64,000 nucleotides of DNA, from assembly GCF_900230215.1 (NCBI RefSeq), contig NZ_LT907982.1, positions 3,644,001 through 3,708,000 on the forward strand, written 5' to 3'. Below the pieces are notes generated by a model that worked only from the letters and a program-made list of their open reading frames with translations, was not told the origin of the DNA and did no database searches. Origin of the DNA: Jatrophihabitans sp. GAS493 (GTDB lineage: Bacteria; Actinomycetota; Actinomycetes; Mycobacteriales; Jatrophihabitantaceae). Shown here piece after piece: positions 57,734-64,000 of the stretch (position 1 is the stretch's first letter; every line of letters starts with the position of its first letter). Both the position numbers and the translations under genes were made by a program.

Positions 57734-59235
57734 GAGCTCGGTGAACCGACCGGTCGAAGCGTCTGAGCCGTCGCTATCGCCTGCAGCACGGCTCGTGCTT
57801 TGCTGCGGGTCTCCTGGTCTTCGTTGGCCGGGATGCTGTCGGCGACGATGCCGGCCGAGGCCTGTACGTAGGCGATGTGATCACGGATCACGGCGGTGCG
57901 GATCGCTATCGCCAGGTCGAGATCACCGGCGGCATCGAGGTAACCGACGGCTCCTCCGTAGATGCCGCGCCGGACCGGTTCGAGCTCGTCGATCAACTCC
58001 ATCGCCCGCACCTTGGGCGCGCCGGTCAGCGTCCCGGCCGGGAAGGTGGCGGTGAGTACGTCAAAGGCGTCCTTACCCTCGGCCACCTCACTCTGAACGC
58101 TGGAGACGATGTGCCAGACATGGCTGTACCGCTCGATGGCCCCGAACTCGACGACCTCGACCGAGCCCTGCTTGGAGATTCGCCCGAGGTCGTTGCGGGC
58201 CAGATCGACCAGCATGATGTGCTCGGCCTGTTCCTTCGGGTCATTCATCAGCTCGGCGGCCAGCGCGGCGTCGGCCTCAGGTGTGGTGCCCCGACGCCGG
58301 GTGCCGGCGATCGGATGCAGCACCGCCCGTCGCTCGGTGACGGTGACCAGGGCCTCTGGGCTGCAGCCGACGATGTCGAAGTCGTCGAGCTTCATGAAGT
58401 ACATGTAGGGCGACGGGTTGAGCGTCCGGAGCACGCGGTAGATGTCGAAGGAATCCGCGTCGGTCGGGACCTCGAAGCGCTGCCCGATCTGGATCTGGAA
58501 GACCTCACCGGCCCGCACCGCCTCCAACGCCCGCTCGACCGCGGGCTGATAGTGACCGTCGGGCGTGCGGGAGGTCGCCGGCGGGGCGAGGACCGGCTCC
58601 GAGGTGGCGATCGTGGACTCGGCCGAGGTCGCCAGCGCCTCCTGCATCGCGTCCAGACGGGCGATCGCGTCGTCGTAGGCGGCGTCGAGCTCAGCGTCGC
58701 TCAGCTGCGGGTTGACGAACGCGTTGGCGATGAGAACGACGTTGCATTCGTGGTGGTCCACGGCTGCCAGGTCGGTCACCAGCAGCATGGTCAGCTCCGG
58801 GAAGCCGAGATCGTCGACGGCGTCTTCGGGCAGCCGCTCGATTCGCCGGACGACGTCGTAGGAGAGGTGGCCGACGAATCCGCCGGTGAGTGGAGGTAGG
58901 CCCTCCAGGCGAGGACCCTTGATCGCCCGCCACGCCGCCCCGAGCGCCTGCAGCGGATCGGCGTCTTCGCCGACCCCCTCCGGTACGAGGCCGGTCCAGC
59001 TGGCGCGGCCATCCCTGCTGCTCAGCGTGGAGACGGAGTTGACCCCGACGAAGGACCAGCGTGAAAACGATCGACCCGGTTCGGCCGACTCGAGCAGGAA
59101 GGTTCCGGTGCGCCCGGCGGCGAGTTTGCGGTACACCCCGACCGGCGTCTCGGCGTCGGCGAAGAGGGTACGGGTGATCGGGACCATCCGATGGGTCTGG
59201 GCCAGCTCGCGCAGCTCGTCCCGCTTGATGCTCAC
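57730..59235 (-). CDS. trpE: Anthranilate synthase component I
   Basis: Converts chorismate to anthranilate with ammonia from TrpG. The 501 residues include the feedback-site region [18 protein letters not shown] near the N-terminus, [101 protein letters not shown], and the C-terminal [27 protein letters not shown]. The hisI stop overlaps its start by 4 nt. No trpG or trpD is in the window. Confidence 0.96.
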   Translation of the reverse strand: MSIKRDELRELAQTHRMVPITRTLFADAETPVGVYRKLAAGRTGTFLLESAEPGRSFSRWSFVGVNSVSTLSSRDGRASWTGLVPEGVGEDADPLQALGAAWRAIKGPRLEGLPPLTGGFVGHLSYDVVRRIERLPEDAVDDLGFPELTMLLVTDLAAVDHHECNVVLIANAFVNPQLSDAELDAAYDDAIARLDAMQEALATSAESTIATSEPVLAPPATSRTPDGHYQPAVERALEAVRAGEVFQIQIGQRFEVPTDADSFDIYRVLRTLNPSPYMYFMKLDDFDIVGCSPEALVTVTERRAVLHPIAGTRRRGTTPEADAALAAELMNDPKEQAEHIMLVDLARNDLGRISKQGSVEVVEFGAIERYSHVWHIVSSVQSEVAEGKDAFDVLTATFPAGTLTGAPKVRAMELIDELEPVRRGIYGGAVGYLDAAGDLDLAIAIRTAVIRDHIAYVQASAGIVADSIPANEDQETRSKARAVLQAIATAQTLRPVGSPSS

Positions 59236-59588
59236 GAGCTGACCTCGAGAACGCCGGCGTCGAAGCAGGTGCGATCGCCGGTGTGGCAGGCCGCACCGAT
59301 CTGATCGACCTTCACCAGCAGCGAGTCGGCGTCGCAGTCGAGCGCCACCGATTTGACGTACTGGGCATGGCCGGAGGTGGCGCCCTTGACCCAGTACTCG
59401 CCGCGGGAACGCGACCAGTAGGTGGCTCGGCCGGTGGTGAGCGTGCGGTGCAGCGCCTCGTCGTCCATCCAGCCGACCATCAGGACCTCATCGGTGTCGT
59501 ACTGCTGCACGACGGCCACGACGAGGCCGGCGGCGTCGCGTTTCAGCCGGGCCGCGATCGCCGGGTCCAGGGCCGAGGGGTTGCTCAT
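59232..59588 (-). CDS. hisI: Phosphoribosyl-AMP cyclohydrolase
   Basis: Opens the adenine ring of PR-AMP in histidine synthesis. The 118 residues show [40 protein letters not shown] and [29 protein letters not shown], with the zinc and magnesium ligands [13 protein letters not shown] in place. It is a stand-alone HisI without the HisE domain. It lies upstream of trpE with a 4-nt overlap, as in mycobacteria. Confidence 0.96.
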   Translation of the reverse strand: MSNPSALDPAIAARLKRDAAGLVVAVVQQYDTDEVLMVGWMDDEALHRTLTTGRATYWSRSRGEYWVKGATSGHAQYVKSVALDCDADSLLVKVDQIGAACHTGDRTCFDAGVLEVSS

Positions 59589-59660
59589 GGCACCAATTCT
59601 GCCTGCTCCGCCAAACTGTGTTTACCGCGCGGTATTCGACACCCACCGGTGACGCGTCGA

Positions 59661-61274
59661 CTACGGCGCGACGTCCGCCGCGACGGGCAGGACGACCGTG
59701 ACCAGGCTGCCGTCGGAGACGGAGCTCTCGAAGGTGACCGTGCCGTGATGCGCCTCGACGATCGAGGCGACGATCGACAGACCGAGACCGCTGCCGCCGC
59801 GGGCACGGGTACGCGCCTTGTCGGCCCGCCAGAATCGTCCGAAGACCTGCGACGCCTCCTCCGGCGGAAGGCCGGGCCCACTGTCCTTGACCTGGAAGAC
59901 GGTGGAATCTCCGTCGCGCGCCGCCCGTACTGCGATGGGGCCGGCCGGGTCGGTGTGGATGGCGGCGTTGGTGATGAGGTTTCGAAGCACCCGCAGTAGC
60001 TGGTCCCGGTCGCCCACCAGCATCAACCCGGGCTGGGCCGATACGTCGATGCGACGCAACGGGTAGGCGGCGCGAGCGCCCATCACCGCATCGTCGACCA
60101 GCTCACCGGCGTCGATCAATTCCCGATGAATCACGCTGCCCCGATCGCTGCGGGCCAGGATCAGCAGATCGTCGACCAGCCGCGACATACGGGTGCCCTC
60201 CGATTCGATGCGATCCAGCGCGTCGGCGCTCGCCGCGGCACTCTCCTGCGCGCCGCTCTGGCGGCGCATCCGGGCCAGTTCGGCGTAGCCACGGATCGAG
60301 GTGAGCGGTGTGCGCAGTTCGTGTGAGGCGTCGGCCAGGAACTGGCGCATCCTGGCCTCGCTCTCGACCCGAGCTCCGAACTCCTCCTCGACTGCGCTGA
60401 GCAGCGTGTTCACCGAAGTGGCCAGCTGCCCCACCTCGGTCTCCGGTTCAGTGACGTCGACCCGGCGATTCAGGCCGCCGCCCTCGGGCGACAGCTCGGC
60501 GGTGACGGTCTGGGCGGTGCGCGTGACCTTGTGCAGTTGGCGCAGGCTGAGCCGCACGCCGTACGTGGTAAGCAGGAAGGCGATGACGATCGCACCGGCG
60601 CCGATGCTCAACTCCAGGACGATCAGCCGGTGCAGAGTGGTATCCACCTCGCCGGTCCACAGGCCGGTGATGACGATGAACCCCCGGTTCGGCACCGCCA
60701 CCGCGCGCAGGCTCACGCCGTTGGTGGTGCGAACCGACTGAGGCTCATTCGGGTGCGCCAGCAGCTGCTGGGTGTCTTCGGCGCTGGTATGCAGCACAAT
60801 CACGTCTGAGTCGGCCTCAGCCGTCAGGCTCACGGGTTCGCCGTTGGCCTGGTAGATCGCCAGCCACTGCTTCTGAGGGCCGTGGACTCCCGTGGTCCCG
60901 GTGAGCGGGGGGCAATGCCCGAAGGTCAAACAGTCCGCGAGTGAACTCGACGCGGGCTGGGCGACGCTCTGTAGCTGCTGATCGAGCCGATCGGTGAGGA
61001 AGATATTGAGCGCCACGTAGGTCGAGGCTCCGACCGCCATGACGATGAGGGCTACTAGGGCGACGACCCCGGTGGTGAGCCGAGCTGAGAGGGTTCGCGG
61101 CAGCAGGCGGTAGACGATGCCGCGGCGGCGAGTCGTGCCGTCTGGCGGCGGCACATTCTCGAACGGCACTGCATCGATGTGACCGGTCACGCCTTCGGGC
61201 TCGACACTCATCTCGAGTTCGCTCGGGTCAACCCATTCGGGTGCTGCTACTTCCGGGGACTTACTCCACCTCAC
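59661..61274 (-). CDS. Membrane sensor histidine kinase (OmpR-partner type)
   Basis: A 537-residue kinase: cytoplasmic N-terminal extension of about 60 residues, TM1 (66-90), an extracytoplasmic sensor of about 125 residues with two Cys (ADCLTFGHCPP), TM2 (LIVLELSIGAGAIVIAFLLTTYG), HAMP (VRLSLRQLHKVTRTAQTV), HisKA with ASHELRTPLTSIRGYAEL, and HATPase_c with NLITNAAIH, VKDSGPGLPPEE and GGSGLGLSIVASIV. GTG 61274 overlaps the regulator stop (GTGA). It resembles mycobacterial TcrY/TrcS/PhoR-type kinases; stimulus unknown. Confidence 0.93.
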   Translation of the reverse strand: MRWSKSPEVAAPEWVDPSELEMSVEPEGVTGHIDAVPFENVPPPDGTTRRRGIVYRLLPRTLSARLTTGVVALVALIVMAVGASTYVALNIFLTDRLDQQLQSVAQPASSSLADCLTFGHCPPLTGTTGVHGPQKQWLAIYQANGEPVSLTAEADSDVIVLHTSAEDTQQLLAHPNEPQSVRTTNGVSLRAVAVPNRGFIVITGLWTGEVDTTLHRLIVLELSIGAGAIVIAFLLTTYGVRLSLRQLHKVTRTAQTVTAELSPEGGGLNRRVDVTEPETEVGQLATSVNTLLSAVEEEFGARVESEARMRQFLADASHELRTPLTSIRGYAELARMRRQSGAQESAAASADALDRIESEGTRMSRLVDDLLILARSDRGSVIHRELIDAGELVDDAVMGARAAYPLRRIDVSAQPGLMLVGDRDQLLRVLRNLITNAAIHTDPAGPIAVRAARDGDSTVFQVKDSGPGLPPEEASQVFGRFWRADKARTRARGGSGLGLSIVASIVEAHHGTVTFESSVSDGSLVTVVLPVAADVAP

Positions 61275-61975
61275 GTCCGCGGAGCTTTGATCACGTACCC
61301 GGCGCCGCGCACGGTGTGGATGAGCTTCGGCTCAACCGCGTCGACCTTCTTGCGCAGGTACCCGATGTAGAGCTCGACGATGTTGGACTGTCCCTGGAAG
61401 TCGTACTTCCAGACCCGGTCGAGGATCTGGGCCTTGGAGAGGACGACGCGGTTGTTGCGCATCAGGTAGCGCAGCAGCTCGAACTCGGTCGCGGTGAGGT
61501 GAACCTCCTCGCCGGCCCGGGTCACCTCATGGCTGTTCTCATCCAGTTCGAGGTCGGCGATCTGAAGCACGCCCGGGCGCGCCGTATCGGGTGACGAACG
61601 ACGCAACACCGCATGGACCCGGGCCAGTAGCTCTTCGACGCTGAATGGCTTGACCACGTAGTCGTCGGCTCCGGCCCGCAGCCCACCGATGCGGTCGTGC
61701 GCGGTGTCACGGGCGGTGAGGAAGATGACCGGCACCTGGGAACCGGCGCTGCGCAGGTTGGAGAGCACGCCCAGTCCGTCCATCCCGGGCATCATGACGT
61801 CCAGGACAACCAGGTCGGGGTCGCTCTCGGCCACGGCGGCTAGCGCCGAGGGCCCGCTGTCGGCGGTGACCGTGTCGAACCCGTCGAAACGTAGGGCAGA
61901 AGAGACCAGGTGGGTGACGTTCTCTTCGTCGTCCACTACAAGGACCCGACGCCTTTTTTCGGCTGCAGCGGTCAC
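61271..61975 (-). CDS. OmpR/PhoP-family response regulator
   Basis: DNA-binding partner of the downstream kinase. The 234 residues have a receiver domain (VLVVDDEENVTHLVSSAL, phospho-acceptor Asp in LVVLDVMMPGMDG, LTARD, and the Lys in DDYVVKPFSVEEL) and a winged-helix output domain (LTATEFELLRYLMRNNRVVLSKAQILDRVW, then NIVELYIGYLRKKVD and IHTVRGAGYVI). GTG 61975 follows AGGGAG at 7 nt. It is first in a two-gene operon with its own promoter at 62063-62090. Confidence 0.95.
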   Translation of the reverse strand: MTAAAEKRRRVLVVDDEENVTHLVSSALRFDGFDTVTADSGPSALAAVAESDPDLVVLDVMMPGMDGLGVLSNLRSAGSQVPVIFLTARDTAHDRIGGLRAGADDYVVKPFSVEELLARVHAVLRRSSPDTARPGVLQIADLELDENSHEVTRAGEEVHLTATEFELLRYLMRNNRVVLSKAQILDRVWKYDFQGQSNIVELYIGYLRKKVDAVEPKLIHTVRGAGYVIKAPRT

Positions 61976-62062
61976 TGAGAACTCCCTAATCTTGCAGTCG
62001 CTAACTTTTGGCTGTGTCCAGCCTGAGCGTCGCGTCTGAGTTTAAGATGGTAGTTGTCTGTG

Positions 62063-62090
62063 ATTATCCTAAGCAGACGAAACTAATCAA
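62063..62090 (-). promoter_or_regulatory. Sigma70-type promoter of the two-component operon
   Basis: On the minus strand TTGATT (62090-62085) and GATAAT (62068-62063) are separated by 16 bp in an AT-rich patch. Predicted 5' leader is about 80 nt. Confidence 0.6.
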
Positions 62091-62138
62091 GTTAGCCAGA
62101 TCCGGGTCGCAGCCCGTCGAAAGGTCGGTGGCTGGAAG

Positions 62139-62705
62139 CTAGGCGTTCGGATTGGGGTCGATCGGCGAGCCGCCCACCGACTCCAGCAGCGAAAGATCGG
62201 CCAGCGGCTCCTCAGCCGCCGGCTCAGCGGCGGCGCGGCGGGACTTGCGCCGTGACGTCACCTTGTCGTTCGCCTCCTGCTGCTCGAATCGCCAGTCGTG
62301 CACCCAGTGGTAGGACGCCGGCAGCAACCCCATCACGATCGCGCCGAAGGTGGTGATCACCAGCATCAACGGCACTTCCGGGTCACCGCTGGAGGTGTCC
62401 AGCAGAAAGTCGACCGCCACGACCAGCGACAGCAGCTGCCCGAGGAGGAAGAACCAGCGGCGACGCTGCGACAGGAACCAGCCGATACTGACGATGATCG
62501 CGACCAGGTAGACGAGCGCCACCACCCCGGCGAAGGCCTCGCCCAGGCGAGAATTGGTGATGTCCGGCGGGTCGACCGGGAAGACGGTGCCGTGCATCAG
62601 GAAGATCGCCGAGTACGTCAACAAGAACGGAATCGGGGCTACCCCACAGGCGATAGCACCGATGACGACGGGAGGAGTGTCCTTGAGGTCGTCCTCGCTA
62701 AACAT
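62139..62705 (-). CDS. Four-TM membrane protein of unknown function
   Basis: A 188-residue protein I do not recognise. Hydrophobic segments lie at about 13-37, 57-80, 87-102 and 111-130; a basic and acidic cytoplasmic tail follows (FEQQEANDKVTSRRKSRRAAAEPAAEEPLADLSLLE). The ATG has GAGGAGG upstream. It lies between hisF and the two-component regulator on the same strand. Its upstream region holds several GTAAC/GTTAC half-sites, so it is probably regulated separately. Confidence 0.7.
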   Translation of the reverse strand: MFSEDDLKDTPPVVIGAIACGVAPIPFLLTYSAIFLMHGTVFPVDPPDITNSRLGEAFAGVVALVYLVAIIVSIGWFLSQRRRWFFLLGQLLSLVVAVDFLLDTSSGDPEVPLMLVITTFGAIVMGLLPASYHWVHDWRFEQQEANDKVTSRRKSRRAAAEPAAEEPLADLSLLESVGGSPIDPNPNA

Positions 62706-62727
62706 GCATCCTCCTCGACCAACGTAC

Positions 62728-62774
62728 GTAACAGTCTGTTACCTACCAGACAGTAACGTTGATTCGCCTGTAAC
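62728..62774. promoter_or_regulatory. Cluster of GTAACAG-type half-sites upstream of the four-TM gene
   Basis: GTAACAG-T-CTGTTAC is a perfect 15-bp palindrome (62728-62742). CAGTAAC (62751-62757) and CTGTAAC (62768-62774) follow within 32 bp. The clustering suggests binding of a multimeric regulator. Confidence 0.45.
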
Positions 62775-62828
62775 GCACCCTCTTGCGGGCGCAATCCTCC
62801 TCGATGAAGATACGCGGTCGCCGCGACT

Positions 62829-63608
62829 TCAGCGCGTCGGAATTCCGCCCGCCCGCAGGGCCGCCTTCACCTCGCCGATCTTGATCTCCCCGAAATGGAA
62901 GACACTGGCCGCAAGGACCGCGTCGGCACCGGCGGCGACGGCCGGCAGGAAGTCCCCGACGTCCCCGGCGCCACCACTGGCGATCACCGGGACGCCGACC
63001 GCGGCCCGAGCCAGGGTGATGAGCTCCAGGTCATAACCGTTCTTGGTGCCGTCGGCATCCATCGAGTTCAACAAGATCTCGCCGGCGCCGAGTTCGGCCG
63101 CTCGGGTCGCCCACTCGATGGCATCGATGCCGGTGCCGCGCCGTCCGCCGTGGGTGGTCACCTCGAAGCCGCTCGGTGTCAACGCGCTCTCCTCGGTGGC
63201 GAGGACGCGACGGGCGTCGACCGAGAGCACCAGGACTTGGTTTCCGAATCGGTGGGCGATCTCGCGCAGCAGCTCCGGTCGGGCGATCGCCGCAGTGTTG
63301 ACACCGACCTTGTCGGCCCCGGCCCGCAGTAACGCGTCCACGTCCTCGACTGAGCGGACACCGCCGCCGACGGTCAACGGGATGAAGACCTGCTCGGCCG
63401 TGCGGCGCACCATGTCGTAGGTCGTCTCGCGCTGCGAGGAGGACGCGGTGATGTCGAGGAACGTCAGCTCGTCGGCGCCCTCGTCGTTGTATCGGCGAGC
63501 CAGCTCAACCGGGTCCCCGGCGTCACGCAGATCAGCGAAGTTGACTCCCTTGACCACGCGACCGGCGTCGACGTCCAGACAGGGGATGACTCGTACCGCG
63601 ACAGACAT
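62829..63608 (-). CDS. hisF: Imidazole glycerol phosphate synthase cyclase subunit
   Basis: Forms imidazole glycerol phosphate and AICAR from PRFAR with ammonia from HisH. The 259 residues show [20 protein letters not shown] with the catalytic Asp, [36 protein letters not shown], the second Asp region [21 protein letters not shown] and [21 protein letters not shown] precedes the ATG. It follows hisA with a 49-bp gap. Confidence 0.96.
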   Translation of the reverse strand: MSVAVRVIPCLDVDAGRVVKGVNFADLRDAGDPVELARRYNDEGADELTFLDITASSSQRETTYDMVRRTAEQVFIPLTVGGGVRSVEDVDALLRAGADKVGVNTAAIARPELLREIAHRFGNQVLVLSVDARRVLATEESALTPSGFEVTTHGGRRGTGIDAIEWATRAAELGAGEILLNSMDADGTKNGYDLELITLARAAVGVPVIASGGAGDVGDFLPAVAAGADAVLAASVFHFGEIKIGEVKAALRAGGIPTR

Positions 63609-63657
63609 TCCTCAAGTCTCCCATTCGTGCTGAACTCAGAAAGGCAACCGGCGCGCG

Positions 63658-64000
63658 CTAGCGGACCGAATCAAGCGCTTCGGGCAGCGTGAAGGCGCCG
63701 GCGTAGAGCGCCTTCCCGACGATCGCCCCCTCGACTCCGAGGTCGGTCAGCGCAGCGATGGCCCGCAGGTCATCCAGCGAGGAGACTCCCCCGCTGGCCA
63801 CGACGGGCTTGTCGGTGGCCGCGCAGACATTGCGCAGGAGCTCCAGGTTCGGGCCGGTGAGGGTGCCGTCGCGGTGCACGTCGGTCACCACGTAGCGGGC
63901 GCAGCCGTCGGCGTCCAACCGGGCCAGCGTCTCGTAGAGGTCACCACCGGACTCGGTCCACCCACGGGCGGCCAGGGTCGTCCCCCGCACATCGAGGCCG
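63658..64000 (-). CDS. priA: HisA/PriA isomerase, N-terminus beyond window edge
   Basis: The visible 113 codons are the C-terminal half of a HisA-type barrel: [32 protein letters not shown] (split over two strands), [21 protein letters not shown] with the catalytic Asp region, [17 protein letters not shown] and [16 protein letters not shown]. In actinobacteria this enzyme is usually PriA, which isomerises both ProFAR (His) and PRA (Trp). The absence of a trpF in this trp locus agrees with that, but dual activity is inferred, not shown. Confidence 0.88.
   Translation of the reverse strand, partial: GLDVRGTTLAARGWTESGGDLYETLARLDADGCARYVVTDVHRDGTLTGPNLELLRNVCAATDKPVVASGGVSSLDDLRAIAALTDLGVEGAIVGKALYAGAFTLPEALDSVR

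Overview
The window is a gene-dense (one gene per ~1.1 kb), high-GC actinobacterial chromosome segment. No stretch longer than 300 bp lacks a gene. I see no tRNA, rRNA, CRISPR array, insertion sequence or prophage. Gene content and order point to an actinomycete of the Frankineae/Mycobacteriales type: the pgsA-acyltransferase-pimA mannoside block, pdxST-yebC-ruvCAB-yajC-secDF-apt-relA, hisS-aspS, rarA-alaS-ruvX-mltG-aroE, hisI-trpE-(Rv1610-like)-trpC-trpB-trpA-lgt, folP2-gpgS, an F420-type LLM oxidoreductase and a 13E12-type DUF222/HNH protein. The genus cannot be fixed from this sequence alone.

Layout. 1-8.1 kb: a peptide-type ABC transporter ATPase (cut by the left edge) divergent from a TetR regulator, a DUF222/HNH protein, a membrane-anchored peptidoglycan-binding protein, an agmatinase-type ureohydrolase, a PPK2 kinase and a chemoreceptor. 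8.3-17.4 kb: aroE, mltG, ruvX, alaS, two small conserved genes, rarA and an acyl-CoA dehydrogenase, all on the minus strand. 17.6-20.0 kb: three overlapping plus-strand genes, a TIGR04222-type membrane protein with a Gly/Cys repeat tail, a DUF692/MNIO enzyme and a partner-like protein. This is the most interesting locus: a candidate cysteine-modification cassette embedded in housekeeping genes. 20.0-36.3 kb: aspS, hisS, an MBL hydrolase, a cyclophilin, relA, apt, secFD, yajC, ruvBAC, an M50 protease and yebC. 36.3-44.1 kb: pdxTS, a DUF3048 protein, a LemA-like protein, pimA, an acyltransferase, pgsA and ffh. 44.2-49.2 kb: an MFS transporter, then SDR, SDR, LLM oxidoreductase and an APH-like kinase. 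49.4-64 kb: VIT, lgt, a quinone reductase, trpA, trpB, folP2, gpgS, trpC, a Trp-associated membrane protein, trpE, hisI, a two-component pair, a membrane protein, hisF and hisA/priA (cut by the right edge).

Regulation visible in sequence. A perfect mycobacterial-type LexA box lies upstream of ruvCAB, and a half-degenerate one overlaps the promoter of the DUF222/HNH gene. At least thirteen genes have a TANNNT -10 element 5-8 nt before the start codon, which implies widespread leaderless mRNAs. Many operons are joined by ATGA or TGATG overlaps. relA appears to start at a CTG codon behind a good Shine-Dalgarno.

A second genome trait is the number of short tandem duplications (9-33 bp units) at gene ends and between genes. 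They add repeat peptides to AroE, MltG, AspS, RuvC, Lgt, the agmatinase and the TIGR04222 protein.

The trp and his genes fit a single-isomerase arrangement: no trpF is visible, and HisA in actinobacteria (PriA) usually serves both pathways.
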